Shown here: positions 1 to 9,184 of the stretch, piece by piece
How positions within the stretch are numbered: position 1 is the stretch's first letter
Layout: each line of letters starts with the position of its first letter
Assembly: GCF_000425265.1 (NCBI RefSeq)
Contig: NZ_KE384342.1
Span: 399,528-463,527 of the forward strand
DNA: 64,000 nt
Direction of reading: 5' to 3'
Source: Maridesulfovibrio zosterae DSM 11974
GTDB lineage: Bacteria; Desulfobacterota; Desulfovibrionia; Desulfovibrionales; Desulfovibrionaceae
Notes under the pieces: generated by a model
Told to the model about the DNA's origin: nothing
The model's database searches: none
The model's input: the letters and a program-made list of their open reading frames with translations, nothing else
Program-made: the position numbers and the translations under genes

Positions 1-1
1 G

Positions 2-44
2 ATTAATCCCTGCAAAAGCACGTATAGCTTTTACAGGGATTAAT
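2..44. terminator. Hairpin at the left edge, probable terminator
   Basis: ATTAATCCCTG and CAGGGATTAAT form an 11-bp perfect outer stem. It continues inward as AAAAGC/GCTTTT with one unpaired base on each side. It lies just past the stop codon of the minus-strand amidohydrolase and could also end a plus-strand gene outside the window. No clear U-run follows in either direction, so terminator function is likely but not certain. Confidence 0.55.
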
Positions 45-53
45 TGTATGAAT

Positions 54-839
54 CTAATTTAATAAATGATCAGCAGCACTGAGATGAATTTCCATCTCTG
101 TATCAGTCAGTTTTAAAGTATGCTGTAATTCTTTCATAGACTCTCCTGGATCAAAAAGAGGATAATCGCTTCCGAAAAGTATTTGTTCTCGCGGATGCTT
201 GTTCATAATATCAAGCAACACATTATGATCCATAAAAGGCATGGCGCTTGATGTATCAAAATATACATTCATTCCCGCTAGTTCTTCAGCAACCCATTTC
301 CAATGGTAGAGTCCTCCCATATGTGCTCCGATTGCTTTTAATCGTGGGAAGTTCTGAAGAATTTTTTTCAATTTTAACGGGCAGGATGGGTTTTTTTCTG
401 GTGGAAGTTTATCGCCGATATGAAGCATAACTACAAATCGGCCCTGTATCATTTCTAGAATGCGGTAAAATTTACGGTCATCCATGAAAAATCCCTGAAA
501 ATCTGGATGAAATTTAAGCCCTTTAATGCCATTTCGTTCAAGGCGGGCAAATTCCTTTTCAGGATCATCATAGTCTGGGTGCATCGTTCCGAAGGTTATT
601 ATATGCGGGTCAGATTTCATGAGTTCAATGGACCAGTTGTTAGCTGGAATCACCTGATCAGGTGATGTTGCTGCTGTATGAATAATTACTTTATCCAGCC
701 CGGCCTTTTGAGCTCGTGCAAGCAGATCTTCAGGATGTCCATTACCAATTGCTGTAATGCCGTAATGGTCATGAAGTTGAGTTATGACCTTATCGGCGAT
801 TTTGGGATGGAAAGCGTGAGTGTGAACGTCATAATACAT
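54..839 (-). CDS. Amidohydrolase family metal-dependent hydrolase
   Basis: A 261-residue cytoplasmic protein of the amidohydrolase-2 (COG2159) TIM-barrel family. Members hydrolyse or decarboxylate small cyclic or acyl substrates; the substrate here cannot be told from sequence. The expected metal-site pattern is complete: HTH with H6 and H8, H111 in KFHPDFQG, H140 in MLHIGD, H173 in GAHMGG, and D225 in FGSDYP. No signal peptide or membrane segment is visible. The gene stands alone: the next gene upstream is 266 bases away and on the same strand, with a hairpin between. The SD before the ATG is weak (TGGAC). Family assignment is firm; function is open. Confidence 0.85.
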   Translation of the reverse strand: MYYDVHTHAFHPKIADKVITQLHDHYGITAIGNGHPEDLLARAQKAGLDKVIIHTAATSPDQVIPANNWSIELMKSDPHIITFGTMHPDYDDPEKEFARLERNGIKGLKFHPDFQGFFMDDRKFYRILEMIQGRFVVMLHIGDKLPPEKNPSCPLKLKKILQNFPRLKAIGAHMGGLYHWKWVAEELAGMNVYFDTSSAMPFMDHNVLLDIMNKHPREQILFGSDYPLFDPGESMKELQHTLKLTDTEMEIHLSAADHLLN

Positions 840-888
840 TTTGTTGTCCAGTCGGAAAGGCTAAGTTATGTGTTTGAATTAAAATAGT

Positions 889-920
889 CAGGATACGGGC
901 GTAGTCACGCTCATATCCTG
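889..920 (-). terminator. Probable terminator of the thioesterase-homoserine operon
   Basis: CAGGATA (889-895) pairs with TATCCTG (914-920), with an inner GCGT/ACGC stem. Read on the minus strand, the hairpin is followed by ACTATTTTAATTC, a moderate U-rich tail. It therefore fits as the end of the minus-strand operon whose last gene stops at 1106, leaving the amidohydrolase with its own promoter between here and 840. Confidence 0.55.
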
Positions 921-1030
921 TATAAAATCCTCTCAGGGGAATCTGTGTCAGATTAATGTGACGAGAATCTCAAAGGGGAAAGTAAATAATAAGTTTCATA
1001 TGGCCGTTGTGAAGTGCTGATTATAAATAT

Positions 1031-1078
1031 AACTATAATTCATATGGCACTTTTATGTGTATAAGACCAATTATAGTT
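1031..1078. repeat. Inverted repeat AACTATAATT / AATTATAGTT
   Basis: Two perfect 10-base arms (1031-1040 and 1069-1078) separated by 28 bases, just downstream of the thioesterase stop. The arms are AT-only except for one G/C each, so this could be a weak 3'-end structure or an operator. There is no other gene in the 266-base stretch 840-1105. Confidence 0.35.
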
Positions 1079-1105
1079 TAAAGCGCAACTTCTATCTAGT
1101 TTTTA

Positions 1106-1522
1106 CTAAAATATTTCTTTGAGCCAGTCTGGTATACGCACAGGGCGTCCATTTTTATCTGTGCAGGCATGTTCAGTGAATCCACTGGCAATTAGCAAGG
1201 TACGGTCTTCCTTGTATATGTCATAACTGAATTTTACAGAAGCACGTTTCCATTCACTGATTCCTACTTGGATGTTGAGCTGGTCATCATAGTGAGCAGG
1301 AATGCGATACCTGCATGATGCTTCTCGCACAGGTAGATATACTCCGCGTTTTTCCACTTCATTGTAACTCATACCACGTTCACGGATAAACAGTGAACGA
1401 GAGCGTTCAAAGAAGTGCAGGTACTCTGCGTAATATACAACACCCATAGCATCGGTTTCACCGTAGGAAACACTGTGATTATACCATGTACAGGGGGTCG
1501 GAAATTCTTTGCTGTTGTTCAT
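1106..1522 (-). CDS. Acyl-CoA thioesterase, YbgC/4HBT family
   Basis: A 138-residue hotdog-fold thioesterase. The N-terminal signature GETDAMGVVYYAEYLHFFE contains the family's catalytic Asp (YxETDAMG) and the helix that follows it. Members hydrolyse short or medium acyl-CoA thioesters; YbgC of the Tol-Pal region is the best-known relative, but no tol or pal genes are here. The start lies 2 bases after the stop of the phosphoglycerate-mutase-like gene, so it is probably translated from the same mRNA as that gene and hom. Its metabolic link to homoserine synthesis is unclear and may be only co-transcription. Confidence 0.88.
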   Translation of the reverse strand: MNNSKEFPTPCTWYNHSVSYGETDAMGVVYYAEYLHFFERSRSLFIRERGMSYNEVEKRGVYLPVREASCRYRIPAHYDDQLNIQVGISEWKRASVKFSYDIYKEDRTLLIASGFTEHACTDKNGRPVRIPDWLKEIF

Positions 1523-1524
1523 GA

Positions 1525-2706
1525 TTATTTGATTTTATCCAAAACCCACTGCATGAAATCATGACCTTCGGGGATAATGATCCCTGCACGATCAGCGATC
1601 TGTTCACTGAATGATTCTATACCTGAAGCAATGCAGCGTGGAGAGGTCATAATGAACGGGACAGGTGTTTCATCGTGGGTTCTAGTCTCAATAGGAGTGA
1701 AATGGTCACAGGTGATAACGTAAGAAGCCTGATCCAGAGGATATTTTTTCAGCAGTGGACCTACTATGAGCTTGTCAAATCTTTCAATAGCCGTGATTTT
1801 ATCTTCGACACTACCCATGTGTCCAGCTTCGTCCGGGCCTTCAAGGTGTACGTATACGAAATCTCCATGCTCTAGAAAGTTGAGAGTAGCTTCAACTTTA
1901 CCTTCATAGTTGGTATCAACTAATCCGGTTGCACCTTCTATATCAATTACTTTCAGACCTGAGGCTCGGCCAAGTCCCTTGATGAGGTCTACTGCTGATA
2001 TTACTGCGCCTTTCATACCGAACTTTTCTTGAAAAGGCGGTAGGATTAATGGCTTGCCTTGTCCCCATGGCCATATGGATACGGCCTTAGTTCCATTGCC
2101 TGCTAAAATTTTCTCTGCGTCACGAACCAGCTTGTCCATGAGCGGACTTTTAGCAAATTCTTTTACATCATCACCAATTGGTTTATCAGTAAGGTCATGT
2201 GGCGGGCGAATTTCGAGCTTGCTTTCAGGTTTTTTTGCACCTCCTTTATGTACCAGCAGGTGTCTGTATTGAATTCCTGGGTAAAATGTGAATTCGTCAT
2301 TGCCTAGTTCAGCTTGTAGCTTTTCTACCAATGGCACTGATTGATCTGTTCCGATATGGCCTGAAGAATAGTCGTACATAGTTCCATCTTCTTCAAATCC
2401 GGAAATATTGACCAGATTCATACGCCATACCAAATCATCAGGATCAAGTTTAAGTCCTTGCGCAGCAGCTTCAATAGGCCCTCGTCCAGTATGATAAACT
2501 GAGGGATCAAAGCCAAGAAGAGACATATTAGCTACATCAGACCCTGGAGCCATGCCTTTAGGAACAGTTCTGCATGTTCCGACCAGACCTTTTCCTGCCA
2601 GCATGTCCATATTAGGAGTATAAGCAGCTTCAAGGGTAGTTTTGTCATCAAGATCTTCTATAGGCCATCCGCCCATGCCGTCAGCAACTAGAAAAAGAAG
2701 TTTCAT
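1525..2706 (-). CDS. Proposed homoserine kinase, phosphoglycerate mutase-like (ApgM superfamily)
   Basis: A 393-residue metalloenzyme of the alkaline-phosphatase superfamily, close to archaeal-type cofactor-independent phosphoglycerate mutase. The metal-binding start LFLVADGMGGWP and the active-site segment APGSDVANMSLLG, with its Ser, are clear, and so are C-terminal EGPDEAGHMG and TCDHFTP. A subfamily of these proteins (the TIGRFAM 'proposed homoserine kinase' group) occurs beside threonine genes in genomes without ThrB. Here it sits 9 bases downstream of homoserine dehydrogenase, which fits that role. A glycolytic mutase remains the alternative, because sequence motifs alone do not separate the two activities. 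Confidence 0.8.
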   Translation of the reverse strand: MKLLFLVADGMGGWPIEDLDDKTTLEAAYTPNMDMLAGKGLVGTCRTVPKGMAPGSDVANMSLLGFDPSVYHTGRGPIEAAAQGLKLDPDDLVWRMNLVNISGFEEDGTMYDYSSGHIGTDQSVPLVEKLQAELGNDEFTFYPGIQYRHLLVHKGGAKKPESKLEIRPPHDLTDKPIGDDVKEFAKSPLMDKLVRDAEKILAGNGTKAVSIWPWGQGKPLILPPFQEKFGMKGAVISAVDLIKGLGRASGLKVIDIEGATGLVDTNYEGKVEATLNFLEHGDFVYVHLEGPDEAGHMGSVEDKITAIERFDKLIVGPLLKKYPLDQASYVITCDHFTPIETRTHDETPVPFIMTSPRCIASGIESFSEQIADRAGIIIPEGHDFMQWVLDKIK

Positions 2707-2715
2707 ATTATCAGG

Positions 2716-4005
2716 CTATCCTTTTAAAATGCGCAAACTAACCGTCTGGCGGGTAATAAATGGCATGTTGTCTATTTCTTTAAGTGCAGCATTTACATCT
2801 TTAGTACTGGCCTGATGGGTTGTGAAAACAACCGGGATGTCTTTTTCAGACGGATTACCTTTCTGTACTGCTTGAGCAATAGAAATATTATATTCTGCCA
2901 GACATTTTGATAAGGCCGCCATTACACCTGCTTTATCCTGAACAGTAAAGCGGAAGTAATATTCTGAGGTTGCAAGTTCCGGTGAAAGTATTTCAGCCTT
3001 TTTGATTGGAGCGTTGCAGAATCCGGTGTTATCTGGAGTGTCTGTTTTGGAGAGTGCCATAATGTCAGCAAGAACTGCGCTGCCGGTTGGTAATGATCCT
3101 GCTCCCTGACCATGAAAAAATGCCGGTCCGACTGCGTTTCCTTCAACGCGTATTGCATTGTAGTTTCCGCCTACACGGGCCAGCAGCAGGGTGTATTTGA
3201 CAAGTGCCGGAAAGACTCCTGCTTCCAGTTTTCCGCCAACATCACGCACCTGACCGATAAGCTTGATGCGGTATCCGAATTCACGGGCAAAGCGGATATC
3301 CTGTCCTTCAACTTTAGTGATGCCTTCGATTGGTAATTCATCAAGAGGATAATCCTGACCATAAGCAATGCGAGCCAGAACTACAACTTTATGTGCAGCA
3401 TCGATTCCTTCAATATCAAAGGTCGGGTCGGCTTCAGCATATCCAAGTTCTTTTGCCTGATTGAGAGCTGTGTCAAATTCAAGTCCATTCGTGGACATTT
3501 CTGAAAGAATATAGTTTGCGGTTCCGTTTAAAATTCCAACAATAGATTTGATACGGTTAGCCGCAAGCGATTCTTTTATTGACTGGATAATTGGAATGCC
3601 GCCAGCAACACTGGCTTCATAGTATAGTCCTACTTTGTTCTCAGCAGCAACTCTGAAAAGTTCAATGCCATGAACAGCTAAAAGATGTTTGTTTGCAGTA
3701 ACTACATGCTTGCCGGCTTTAAGAGCTTTGATGACGATTTCTTTTGCAACGGTTATCCCGCCCATAAGTTCGACAACAATATCTACATCAGGATTTGATG
3801 TAAATTCATCAGGATCAGCTGTGAATTTAACTTCAGGACCAGGAAGGAAGTCTCTTTTTTTATTGATGTCGCGTACGAGCACGGAAGTCAGTTTAAAATT
3901 CTTACCACAACGTGCAAGAATGACATCTTTATTTTCTTCAATAATTCTGGCAAGTCCGGTTCCAACAGTGCCGAAACCCGCTATGGCTAGCTTAACAGTC
4001 TGCAA
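2716..4005 (-). CDS. hom: Homoserine dehydrogenase with C-terminal ACT domain
   Basis: Reduces aspartate semialdehyde to homoserine, the branch step towards threonine and methionine. The 429-residue length is normal for the monofunctional enzyme. The order is an N-terminal Rossmann fold (GFGTVGTG, residues 10-17), then the catalytic domain with TANKHLLA and the YEASVAGGIPII motif, and a C-terminal ACT domain from about residue 350 (VQDKAGVMAALSKCLAEYNI), which suggests threonine feedback control. The start codon is TTG, with GAAGAGG six bases upstream. It is first in a tight minus-strand operon with the proposed homoserine kinase and a thioesterase; alaC lies 110 bases upstream across an inverted repeat. 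Confidence 0.95.
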   Translation of the reverse strand: MQTVKLAIAGFGTVGTGLARIIEENKDVILARCGKNFKLTSVLVRDINKKRDFLPGPEVKFTADPDEFTSNPDVDIVVELMGGITVAKEIVIKALKAGKHVVTANKHLLAVHGIELFRVAAENKVGLYYEASVAGGIPIIQSIKESLAANRIKSIVGILNGTANYILSEMSTNGLEFDTALNQAKELGYAEADPTFDIEGIDAAHKVVVLARIAYGQDYPLDELPIEGITKVEGQDIRFAREFGYRIKLIGQVRDVGGKLEAGVFPALVKYTLLLARVGGNYNAIRVEGNAVGPAFFHGQGAGSLPTGSAVLADIMALSKTDTPDNTGFCNAPIKKAEILSPELATSEYYFRFTVQDKAGVMAALSKCLAEYNISIAQAVQKGNPSEKDIPVVFTTHQASTKDVNAALKEIDNMPFITRQTVSLRILKG

Positions 4006-4058
4006 TTTTAACCTCTTCTAGCTGTTTAATAATTTGTAATTAACCAGCTTTTATTTTT

Positions 4059-4102
4059 AAATTCAGTACAGACCGAAGCACCGTCCAGCCTGTACTGAAT
4101 TT
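4059..4102. other. Perfect 13-bp inverted repeat between alaC and hom
   Basis: AAATTCAGTACAG (4059-4071) and CTGTACTGAATTT (4090-4102) are perfect arms around an 18-base GC-rich loop. In the minus-strand direction it follows the alaC stop and precedes hom. The tail in that direction is A-rich rather than U-rich, so it is not a textbook terminator. It may be a processed intercistronic hairpin or part of the hom leader. Confidence 0.5.
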
Positions 4103-4115
4103 GAATACTTATATT

Positions 4116-5291
4116 TTAACCTTTGTCAAAAAGATCTTTCATTCCGCGAACAGCCTGATTGATCCTTTGTCTATTTTCTACGAGAGCCATACGCACGTGG
4201 CTGTCACCATAGCTTCCGAACCCAAGTCCGGGGGCGACTGCAACTTTACACTCTCTCAGTAATAGTTTTGAAAATTCAACGGAACCGAGATGCTTGAATT
4301 GTTCAGGTATCTCTGCCCAGATGAACTGGGTTGCTTTGGGAGGAGTTACTGGCCACCCGATACGCTGAAGGCCTTCACAAAGTGCATCCCGTCTGTCCTG
4401 ATAGGTATTCATAATTTCACGAACACAATCCTGCGGACCAGAAAGGGCGGCGCAAGCGGCAATCTGGATAGGCTGAAAAAGGCCATAATCCAGATAACTT
4501 TTAATACGGGTCAACGCCTGAACCATTTCTCTGTTCCCGCAGCAGAAACCTACGCGCCAGCCGGGCATGGAATAGCTTTTAGATAGTGAAAAAAATTCTA
4601 CGCCGACATCTTTTGCTCCCTTTGCCTGTAGAAAGCTGGGTGCTTCATATCCGTCAAAGGTAAAGTCTGCATATGCAAGATCGTGTATGACCAGCAAATT
4701 ATTTTCTTTCGCAAAATCAACAATCTTTTCGAAAAAAGGAATATCTGCAGTAACTCCTGTGGGGTTATGCGGATAGTTGATAATTAAAAGTTTCGGCCGT
4801 GGCCATGTCTGGCGCATTGCCAGCTCCAGGTCTTCAAAGAAATCCCTGTCAGCTCCGATAGGCACGCGCCTTACGTCCGCTCCGGCAATAATACTCGCAT
4901 ACGGGTGAATAGGATATGATGGGTCAGGTGCAAAAACAACATCCCCTGGTGAAAGCATAACCAACGCCAGGTGCGCCAGCCCCTCTTTGGCGCCCATGGT
5001 AACGACCACTTCCTGATCATAATCCAGTTCAACGCCATATCTTCTTTCATACCAAAGCGCCATTTCTCTGCGAAGACCCTTGATGCCTCTGGACGCACTG
5101 TAGCGGTGGTTGGCGGGCTTGTTAGCCGCCTCTACCAATTTATCCACAATGTGTTGAGGTGTAGGAATATCCGGGTTCCCCATACCCAGATCTATGATAT
5201 CTTCGCCGTCATGGCGCATCTGCATTTTAAGCTCGTTCACTTTGGCAAACACATAGGGGGGCAGCCGGTGAACTCTTGGAAACTTATCCAT
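4116..5291 (-). CDS. alaC: Alanine-type PLP aminotransferase
   Basis: A class I/II fold-type I aminotransferase of 391 residues, very like E. coli AlaC (YfdZ), which forms alanine from pyruvate and glutamate. The shared N-terminus is RLPPYVF, followed by DLGMGNPD. The cofactor-binding blocks are [17 protein letters not shown] and [16 protein letters not shown], where K238 is the expected PLP lysine. I chose the ATG at 5291 because AGGAG lies upstream at normal spacing and the protein then starts at the family's usual point; a longer reading to 5330 adds 13 residues without an SD. LL-diaminopimelate aminotransferase is a related alternative, so the exact substrate is inferred. Confidence 0.88.
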   Translation of the reverse strand: MDKFPRVHRLPPYVFAKVNELKMQMRHDGEDIIDLGMGNPDIPTPQHIVDKLVEAANKPANHRYSASRGIKGLRREMALWYERRYGVELDYDQEVVVTMGAKEGLAHLALVMLSPGDVVFAPDPSYPIHPYASIIAGADVRRVPIGADRDFFEDLELAMRQTWPRPKLLIINYPHNPTGVTADIPFFEKIVDFAKENNLLVIHDLAYADFTFDGYEAPSFLQAKGAKDVGVEFFSLSKSYSMPGWRVGFCCGNREMVQALTRIKSYLDYGLFQPIQIAACAALSGPQDCVREIMNTYQDRRDALCEGLQRIGWPVTPPKATQFIWAEIPEQFKHLGSVEFSKLLLRECKVAVAPGLGFGSYGDSHVRMALVENRQRINQAVRGMKDLFDKG

Positions 5292-5540
5292 GGTCGTTAC
5301 TCCTAAATATAAAATAAACTTGGAAAACATTTGTAACCACGGCGCACCTTGCTGTCAAAGTGAATATTCGTTGATATGACAGCGTAGTTGGCCGTATTAT
5401 AATCTCTAAAACAAGCCTTTTTGCTATTAATTTTCTGTATACTTCATTTTTTGCTTAAAAGTAATATAAGGACGGCTTTTTTTGCAGAATGATCAATTGT
5501 TGAAAGTGGGTTACGTGATACTAATTTTTTTCGATCTTTG

Positions 5541-5570
5541 TTGACATTAAAAAAAAATACGGATTATTTA
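5541..5570 (+). promoter_or_regulatory. Candidate promoter for the isoamylase-N gene
   Basis: TTGACA (5541-5546) followed after 18 bases by TATTTA (5565-5570). The -35 is perfect and the -10 poor. It lies 64 bases before the GTG start chosen for the next gene, and falls inside the longer open frame, which supports the shorter start. The rest of 5292-5633 is AT-rich divergent intergenic DNA with no gene that I can support. Confidence 0.4.
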
Positions 5571-5633
5571 GTTATAGAAAAAAATTATATTATTGATGCT
5601 CGTAACCATAATCCAAGAACTCAGGAGGCTCAG

Positions 5634-5942
5634 GTGGCTATTTCCAAGAAGTTTCTTAAAACTAAACCTGTTTGCAAAGTTAAGTTTGAAGTTTCTAACG
5701 AACAGGTTGAGAACGGTGAAGCAATCTATATTGTAGGTGATTTCAATGAGTGGAGTGAGAAATCGACTCCTATGAAAAAATTAAAAAGTGGAAAGTATAC
5801 CGTTACTCTGGATCTTGAAGTCGGCCGTGAATATCAGTTCAGGTATCTTGCCGGCAAAAATATCTGGTTTAATGAGAGCGAACCGGATAGAACCGCTTCA
5901 ACTCCGTACGCTGGTGTTGAAAATTCAGTCGTGAGTGTTTAA
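5634..5942 (+). CDS. Small isoamylase N-terminal (CBM48-like) domain protein
   Basis: A 102-residue protein that is almost entirely one early-set beta-sandwich domain, as found at the N-terminus of glycogen branching and debranching enzymes and AMPK-beta (E-set/CBM48). Diagnostic are IYIVGDFNEWSE and YQFRYLAGKNIWFNE. There is no catalytic barrel and no signal peptide. Such stand-alone modules are thought to bind glycogen-like glucans or to act as protein-interaction domains; no glycogen gene is nearby. The start is GTG at 5634 because AGGAGG sits five bases upstream (5623-5628); extension to 5538 would be AT-rich and lacks an SD. Confidence 0.75.
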   Translation: MAISKKFLKTKPVCKVKFEVSNEQVENGEAIYIVGDFNEWSEKSTPMKKLKSGKYTVTLDLEVGREYQFRYLAGKNIWFNESEPDRTASTPYAGVENSVVSV

Positions 5943-5949
5943 TTTAAGG

Positions 5950-5981
5950 AGACAGGTAGGGGCGAGCTATTGTCCCTGTCT
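5950..5981 (+). terminator. Hairpin after the isoamylase-N gene
   Basis: AGACAGG (5950-5956) pairs perfectly with CCTGTCT (5975-5981) a few bases after the stop codon. The tail GATCTTTCC is only weakly U-rich. Probable terminator separating this gene from ilvE. Confidence 0.5.
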
Positions 5982-6159
5982 GATCTTTCCTGGGTTAAAC
6001 TCTTACATATTATCATAATCTTTACAATTCATCGTTCATTTTACGCGTTCCTTCTTGACCTTGGACCCTCTTTTTTTTAGCTTCTTTTATTCTGTTGTCA
6101 TTAAGGCAGTTATTTTGTGGCTGCTGACTATATTTATAGAAGTAAATTAGGGGGAAATA

Positions 6160-7083
6160 ATGGTTCAGAAAGCTGAAAAAATTTGGTTTGACGGTGAATT
6201 GGTTGATTGGGATGCTGCACAGGTTCATGTGCTGACTCATACTTTGCATTATGGTGCAGGTGTTTTTGAAGGAATCAGGGCTTACGCAACAGCGGATGGT
6301 AAATCTGCTGTGTTCAGGCTCCGCGAACATGTAGTAAGACTATTTGATTCTGCTAAAATTCTCGGCATAACCATTCCTTTCTCTGTTGAAGAAATTCATA
6401 ATGCCATTCTTGAGACTCTGAAAGTTAATGGGCTCAAAGAAGGGTATATCCGTCCGCTTGTTTTCATCGGAGACGGCGCAATGGGTGTTCACCCTGGCTC
6501 AAATCCTATTCGTGTATGTATTGCCACATGGCCTTGGGGTGCTTATCTGGGTGAAGACGCACTTGAAAAAGGGATCAGAGTTAAAACTTCTTCTTTCAAC
6601 CGTCACCATGTTAACGCAATGATGACTAAGTCAAAAGCATGCGGTAACTATGTAAACTCAATTCTTGCCAAGGTTGAGGCCGTTAAAGATGGCTATGATG
6701 AAGCTCTTATGCTTGACACTCAGGGCTATGTATCTGAGGCAACCGGCGAGAATATTTTTATTGTCAAAAACGGTATTATCAAAACTCCTCCTCTTACTTC
6801 TGTTCTGCCAGGTATTACCAGAGCCAGCCTTATGAAGGTCGCCAGAGATCTTGGTTACGAAGTTGAAGAGCAGCTTTTTACCCGTGATGAACTTTACATT
6901 GCCGATGAAGCTTTCTTTTGTGGTACAGCTGCTGAGGTTACTCCTATTTGTGAAGTTGATAACCGTACTATTGGTGCTGGTAAACGCGGAGAAGTAGGAA
7001 CTCTGCTTCAGAAAGAATACTTCAACGCTGTTAAAGGCGGTAATCCGAAGTATGTTGATTGGCTCGAATACTACGAAGTTTAG
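6160..7083 (+). CDS. ilvE: Branched-chain amino acid aminotransferase
   Basis: Last step of valine, leucine and isoleucine synthesis: transfer of an amino group from glutamate to the branched 2-oxo acid, in the cytoplasm. A fold-type IV PLP enzyme of normal length (307 residues). Visible motifs are [14 protein letters not shown] near the start, the PLP lysine K159 in [10 protein letters not shown], the EATGENIF block and the [12 protein letters not shown] phosphate-binding region. The start has AGGGGGA nine bases upstream. It is monocistronic between hairpins and lies 42 kb from ilvB, ilvN and ilvC, so the pathway is split in this genome. Confidence 0.95.
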   Translation: MVQKAEKIWFDGELVDWDAAQVHVLTHTLHYGAGVFEGIRAYATADGKSAVFRLREHVVRLFDSAKILGITIPFSVEEIHNAILETLKVNGLKEGYIRPLVFIGDGAMGVHPGSNPIRVCIATWPWGAYLGEDALEKGIRVKTSSFNRHHVNAMMTKSKACGNYVNSILAKVEAVKDGYDEALMLDTQGYVSEATGENIFIVKNGIIKTPPLTSVLPGITRASLMKVARDLGYEVEEQLFTRDELYIADEAFFCGTAAEVTPICEVDNRTIGAGKRGEVGTLLQKEYFNAVKGGNPKYVDWLEYYEV

Positions 7084-7091
7084 TTCTTTTT

Positions 7092-7130
7092 GTTAATCCG
7101 GGGCCTTTATGGTTCCGGCTCCGGATTAAC
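7092..7130 (+). terminator. Terminator after ilvE
   Basis: GTTAATCCGG (7092-7101) pairs perfectly with CCGGATTAAC (7121-7130), nine bases beyond the ilvE stop, followed by TGATTTTAAA. The stem is strong and the tail short. Confidence 0.65.
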
Positions 7131-7168
7131 TGATTTTAAAATGGAACCCACATGGATCTGCCTGCACA

Positions 7169-9109
7169 ATGAGTACATCGAATCTGACAGCAAAGTACCG
7201 TCCGCAAACTTTTGGTGAAGTTGCCGGACAGGAAGCAGTCAAAACAATCCTTTCCCGTGCGGCTGCACAGGATAAGGTCGCCCCCGCATACCTTTTCAGC
7301 GGAACTAGGGGGGTAGGCAAGACCACCATTGCCAGAATTTTTGCCAAGGCACTTAACTGTAAAAACGCTCCAGCAGCTGAACCCTGTAATGAGTGTGATA
7401 ACTGTCGTCAGATAACTGCCGGTATCGGAGTCGACGTTGTAGAGATTGATGCCGCATCACATGGTAAAGTTGATGATGCAAGAAGGCTCAAAGAAGATAT
7501 AGGTTATGCTCCTATTGAGTTTCGCTATAAAGTTTTCATCATAGATGAAGCACATATGCTGACGACTCAGGCTTTCAATGCTCTACTTAAGACACTTGAA
7601 GAACCTCCGCCTCACGCTACTTTTATTATGGCAACAACGGAGACTCACAAGTTCCCGGCAACCATCATAAGTCGTTGCCAGCATTATGCTTTCAAAATGC
7701 TCTCAACAACGGAACTGACAGCTCACCTTACTGATATCCTGAATAAGGAAAATGTAGAATTTGAGAGTGGGGCCATTGATCTTATTGCCAAACGCGGTGC
7801 TGGAAGTGTGCGAGATTCCATGTCGTTGCTCGGTCAGGTCTTAGCTCTTGGAAGTGAAAAACTTCTTGAAGAAGATGTTCGATCAATTTTAGGTCTTGCT
7901 GGGCGTGATGTCTTTTTTGCACTTATGCAGGCTATTCACGAACGTGATCTTGTTTCCGTTGGAGAAGTGGTCAGGCAGGTCCTTGACCGTGGTCTTGACC
8001 TTGGTTTCTTTATTCGTGAGCTCGGAAATTGTTGGCGTAACATGTTTTTACTTGGTCAGTCTGGCGAGAGGGCTATTCCTCTCCTTAATCTTTCCAGCGG
8101 GGAAGCTAAGGAATTTTTACATTGGGCGCAGACATTTGACCGTTCATTTGTTCATGCCTGCTGGCAGATGACTGTGGACGGACAGCGCAAAGTCATGACC
8201 AGTTTAGAGCCGGCTATGGCTCTTGAGCTATTACTGCTTAATATGGCCAGTCTTTCCGATTTAATTTCTGTTGAAAGAGCCGGGGCTCTTGTCGGTTCTG
8301 CGCAACAGTCTATGCCTACAGCTCCTTCTGTAGCTCCAACAGCAGCCCCAACTGCTTCTACTAATTCAGCTGCTAATTCAGCTGGAGCTCCGCCATGGGA
8401 AAATTCTCCGCAGCAATCTCCAGTTCAAAATCAGGGAATGCAACATGGTGGGCCTCCTCCTCGTCAGGGGAATATGCAGCAGCCTGTGCCGCATGGAAAT
8501 ACTCCCGCAGCGAACAGTCGTCCAATGGGGCGCAGTGAATCCGGACGTCCAGCTGGAAATCGTGCCGCAACTGATATGGGATCAGATGATTCCTCCTTGC
8601 CTGACGCGGCAGGTTCACTGACAGATAATAATTTTCAATCACCTGTCTATGAGTCTGAAAATCCTGCACCTGTAGAGTCTTCTGAACCTGACTCAGGAAC
8701 AGCAGCAAATTCGGATGCTGCTTTGGCTCCACAAGCGACTCCTGTTACAAGCGGACCACGCAATTTTAGCGGGTTTATGCAGTATGTTGCTGATAGTGGG
8801 GTAAATGGTTCTCTTTCAGGATTGGGAAAGTGTAAAGGCGAACTTATTGATGGTAATCTTATCTTGACTTGCGCCAATCCTTTTCATGAAAGCCAGATTA
8901 CCGGTAAAGAATGCAGGGGTGTTATATCCCGCATGGCTGCCGAGTATTTTGGTGCTGGAACTGAGGTTGAGGTTAAAATCAGCGCTAAAGGTAAACGTAA
9001 AAGCAGACAGCAACTTCGGGATGAAGTGGAAGCACATCCTGATGTAAGAAGGGTCATTGACTCTTTCGCTGCCAGTATTATTTCAGTGGACCCCCGTAAG
9101 GATGTTTAA
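7169..9109 (+). CDS. dnaX: DNA polymerase III subunit gamma/tau
   Basis: ATPase subunit of the clamp loader, which places the beta clamp on DNA and couples the polymerases. The 646-residue protein has the AAA+ core at its N-terminus: Walker A GTRGVGKTT (about 45-53), a four-Cys zinc module at C64, C73, C76 and C79, Walker B VFIIDEAHML, and the SRC sensor motif IISRCQ. A Pro/Ala/Asn/Gln-rich linker follows (about 370-540), then a C-terminal tau-like domain. I see no A-run slippery site in the linker, so a frameshifted gamma form is not indicated. The SD before ATG 7169 is poor. It is followed by ybaB and recR, a common bacterial order. Confidence 0.95.
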   Translation: MSTSNLTAKYRPQTFGEVAGQEAVKTILSRAAAQDKVAPAYLFSGTRGVGKTTIARIFAKALNCKNAPAAEPCNECDNCRQITAGIGVDVVEIDAASHGKVDDARRLKEDIGYAPIEFRYKVFIIDEAHMLTTQAFNALLKTLEEPPPHATFIMATTETHKFPATIISRCQHYAFKMLSTTELTAHLTDILNKENVEFESGAIDLIAKRGAGSVRDSMSLLGQVLALGSEKLLEEDVRSILGLAGRDVFFALMQAIHERDLVSVGEVVRQVLDRGLDLGFFIRELGNCWRNMFLLGQSGERAIPLLNLSSGEAKEFLHWAQTFDRSFVHACWQMTVDGQRKVMTSLEPAMALELLLLNMASLSDLISVERAGALVGSAQQSMPTAPSVAPTAAPTASTNSAANSAGAPPWENSPQQSPVQNQGMQHGGPPPRQGNMQQPVPHGNTPAANSRPMGRSESGRPAGNRAATDMGSDDSSLPDAAGSLTDNNFQSPVYESENPAPVESSEPDSGTAANSDAALAPQATPVTSGPRNFSGFMQYVADSGVNGSLSGLGKCKGELIDGNLILTCANPFHESQITGKECRGVISRMAAEYFGAGTEVEVKISAKGKRKSRQQLRDEVEAHPDVRRVIDSFAASIISVDPRKDV

Positions 9110-9184
9110 TACTGATTATTCAGTCTGGTCAGAATTAAGTATCTATGCGGTTAAAATAGTAAATCAATTCAGAGGAGAAATATA

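Noticed and set aside
5538-5633. Longer N-terminus for the isoamylase-N protein
   Set aside because: The added 32 residues overlap a probable promoter and lack an SD; GTG 5634 has AGGAGG at ideal spacing.
8300-8760. Programmed frameshift for a short gamma form of DnaX
   Set aside because: No A-run slippery heptamer or strong stimulatory hairpin was seen in the linker region.
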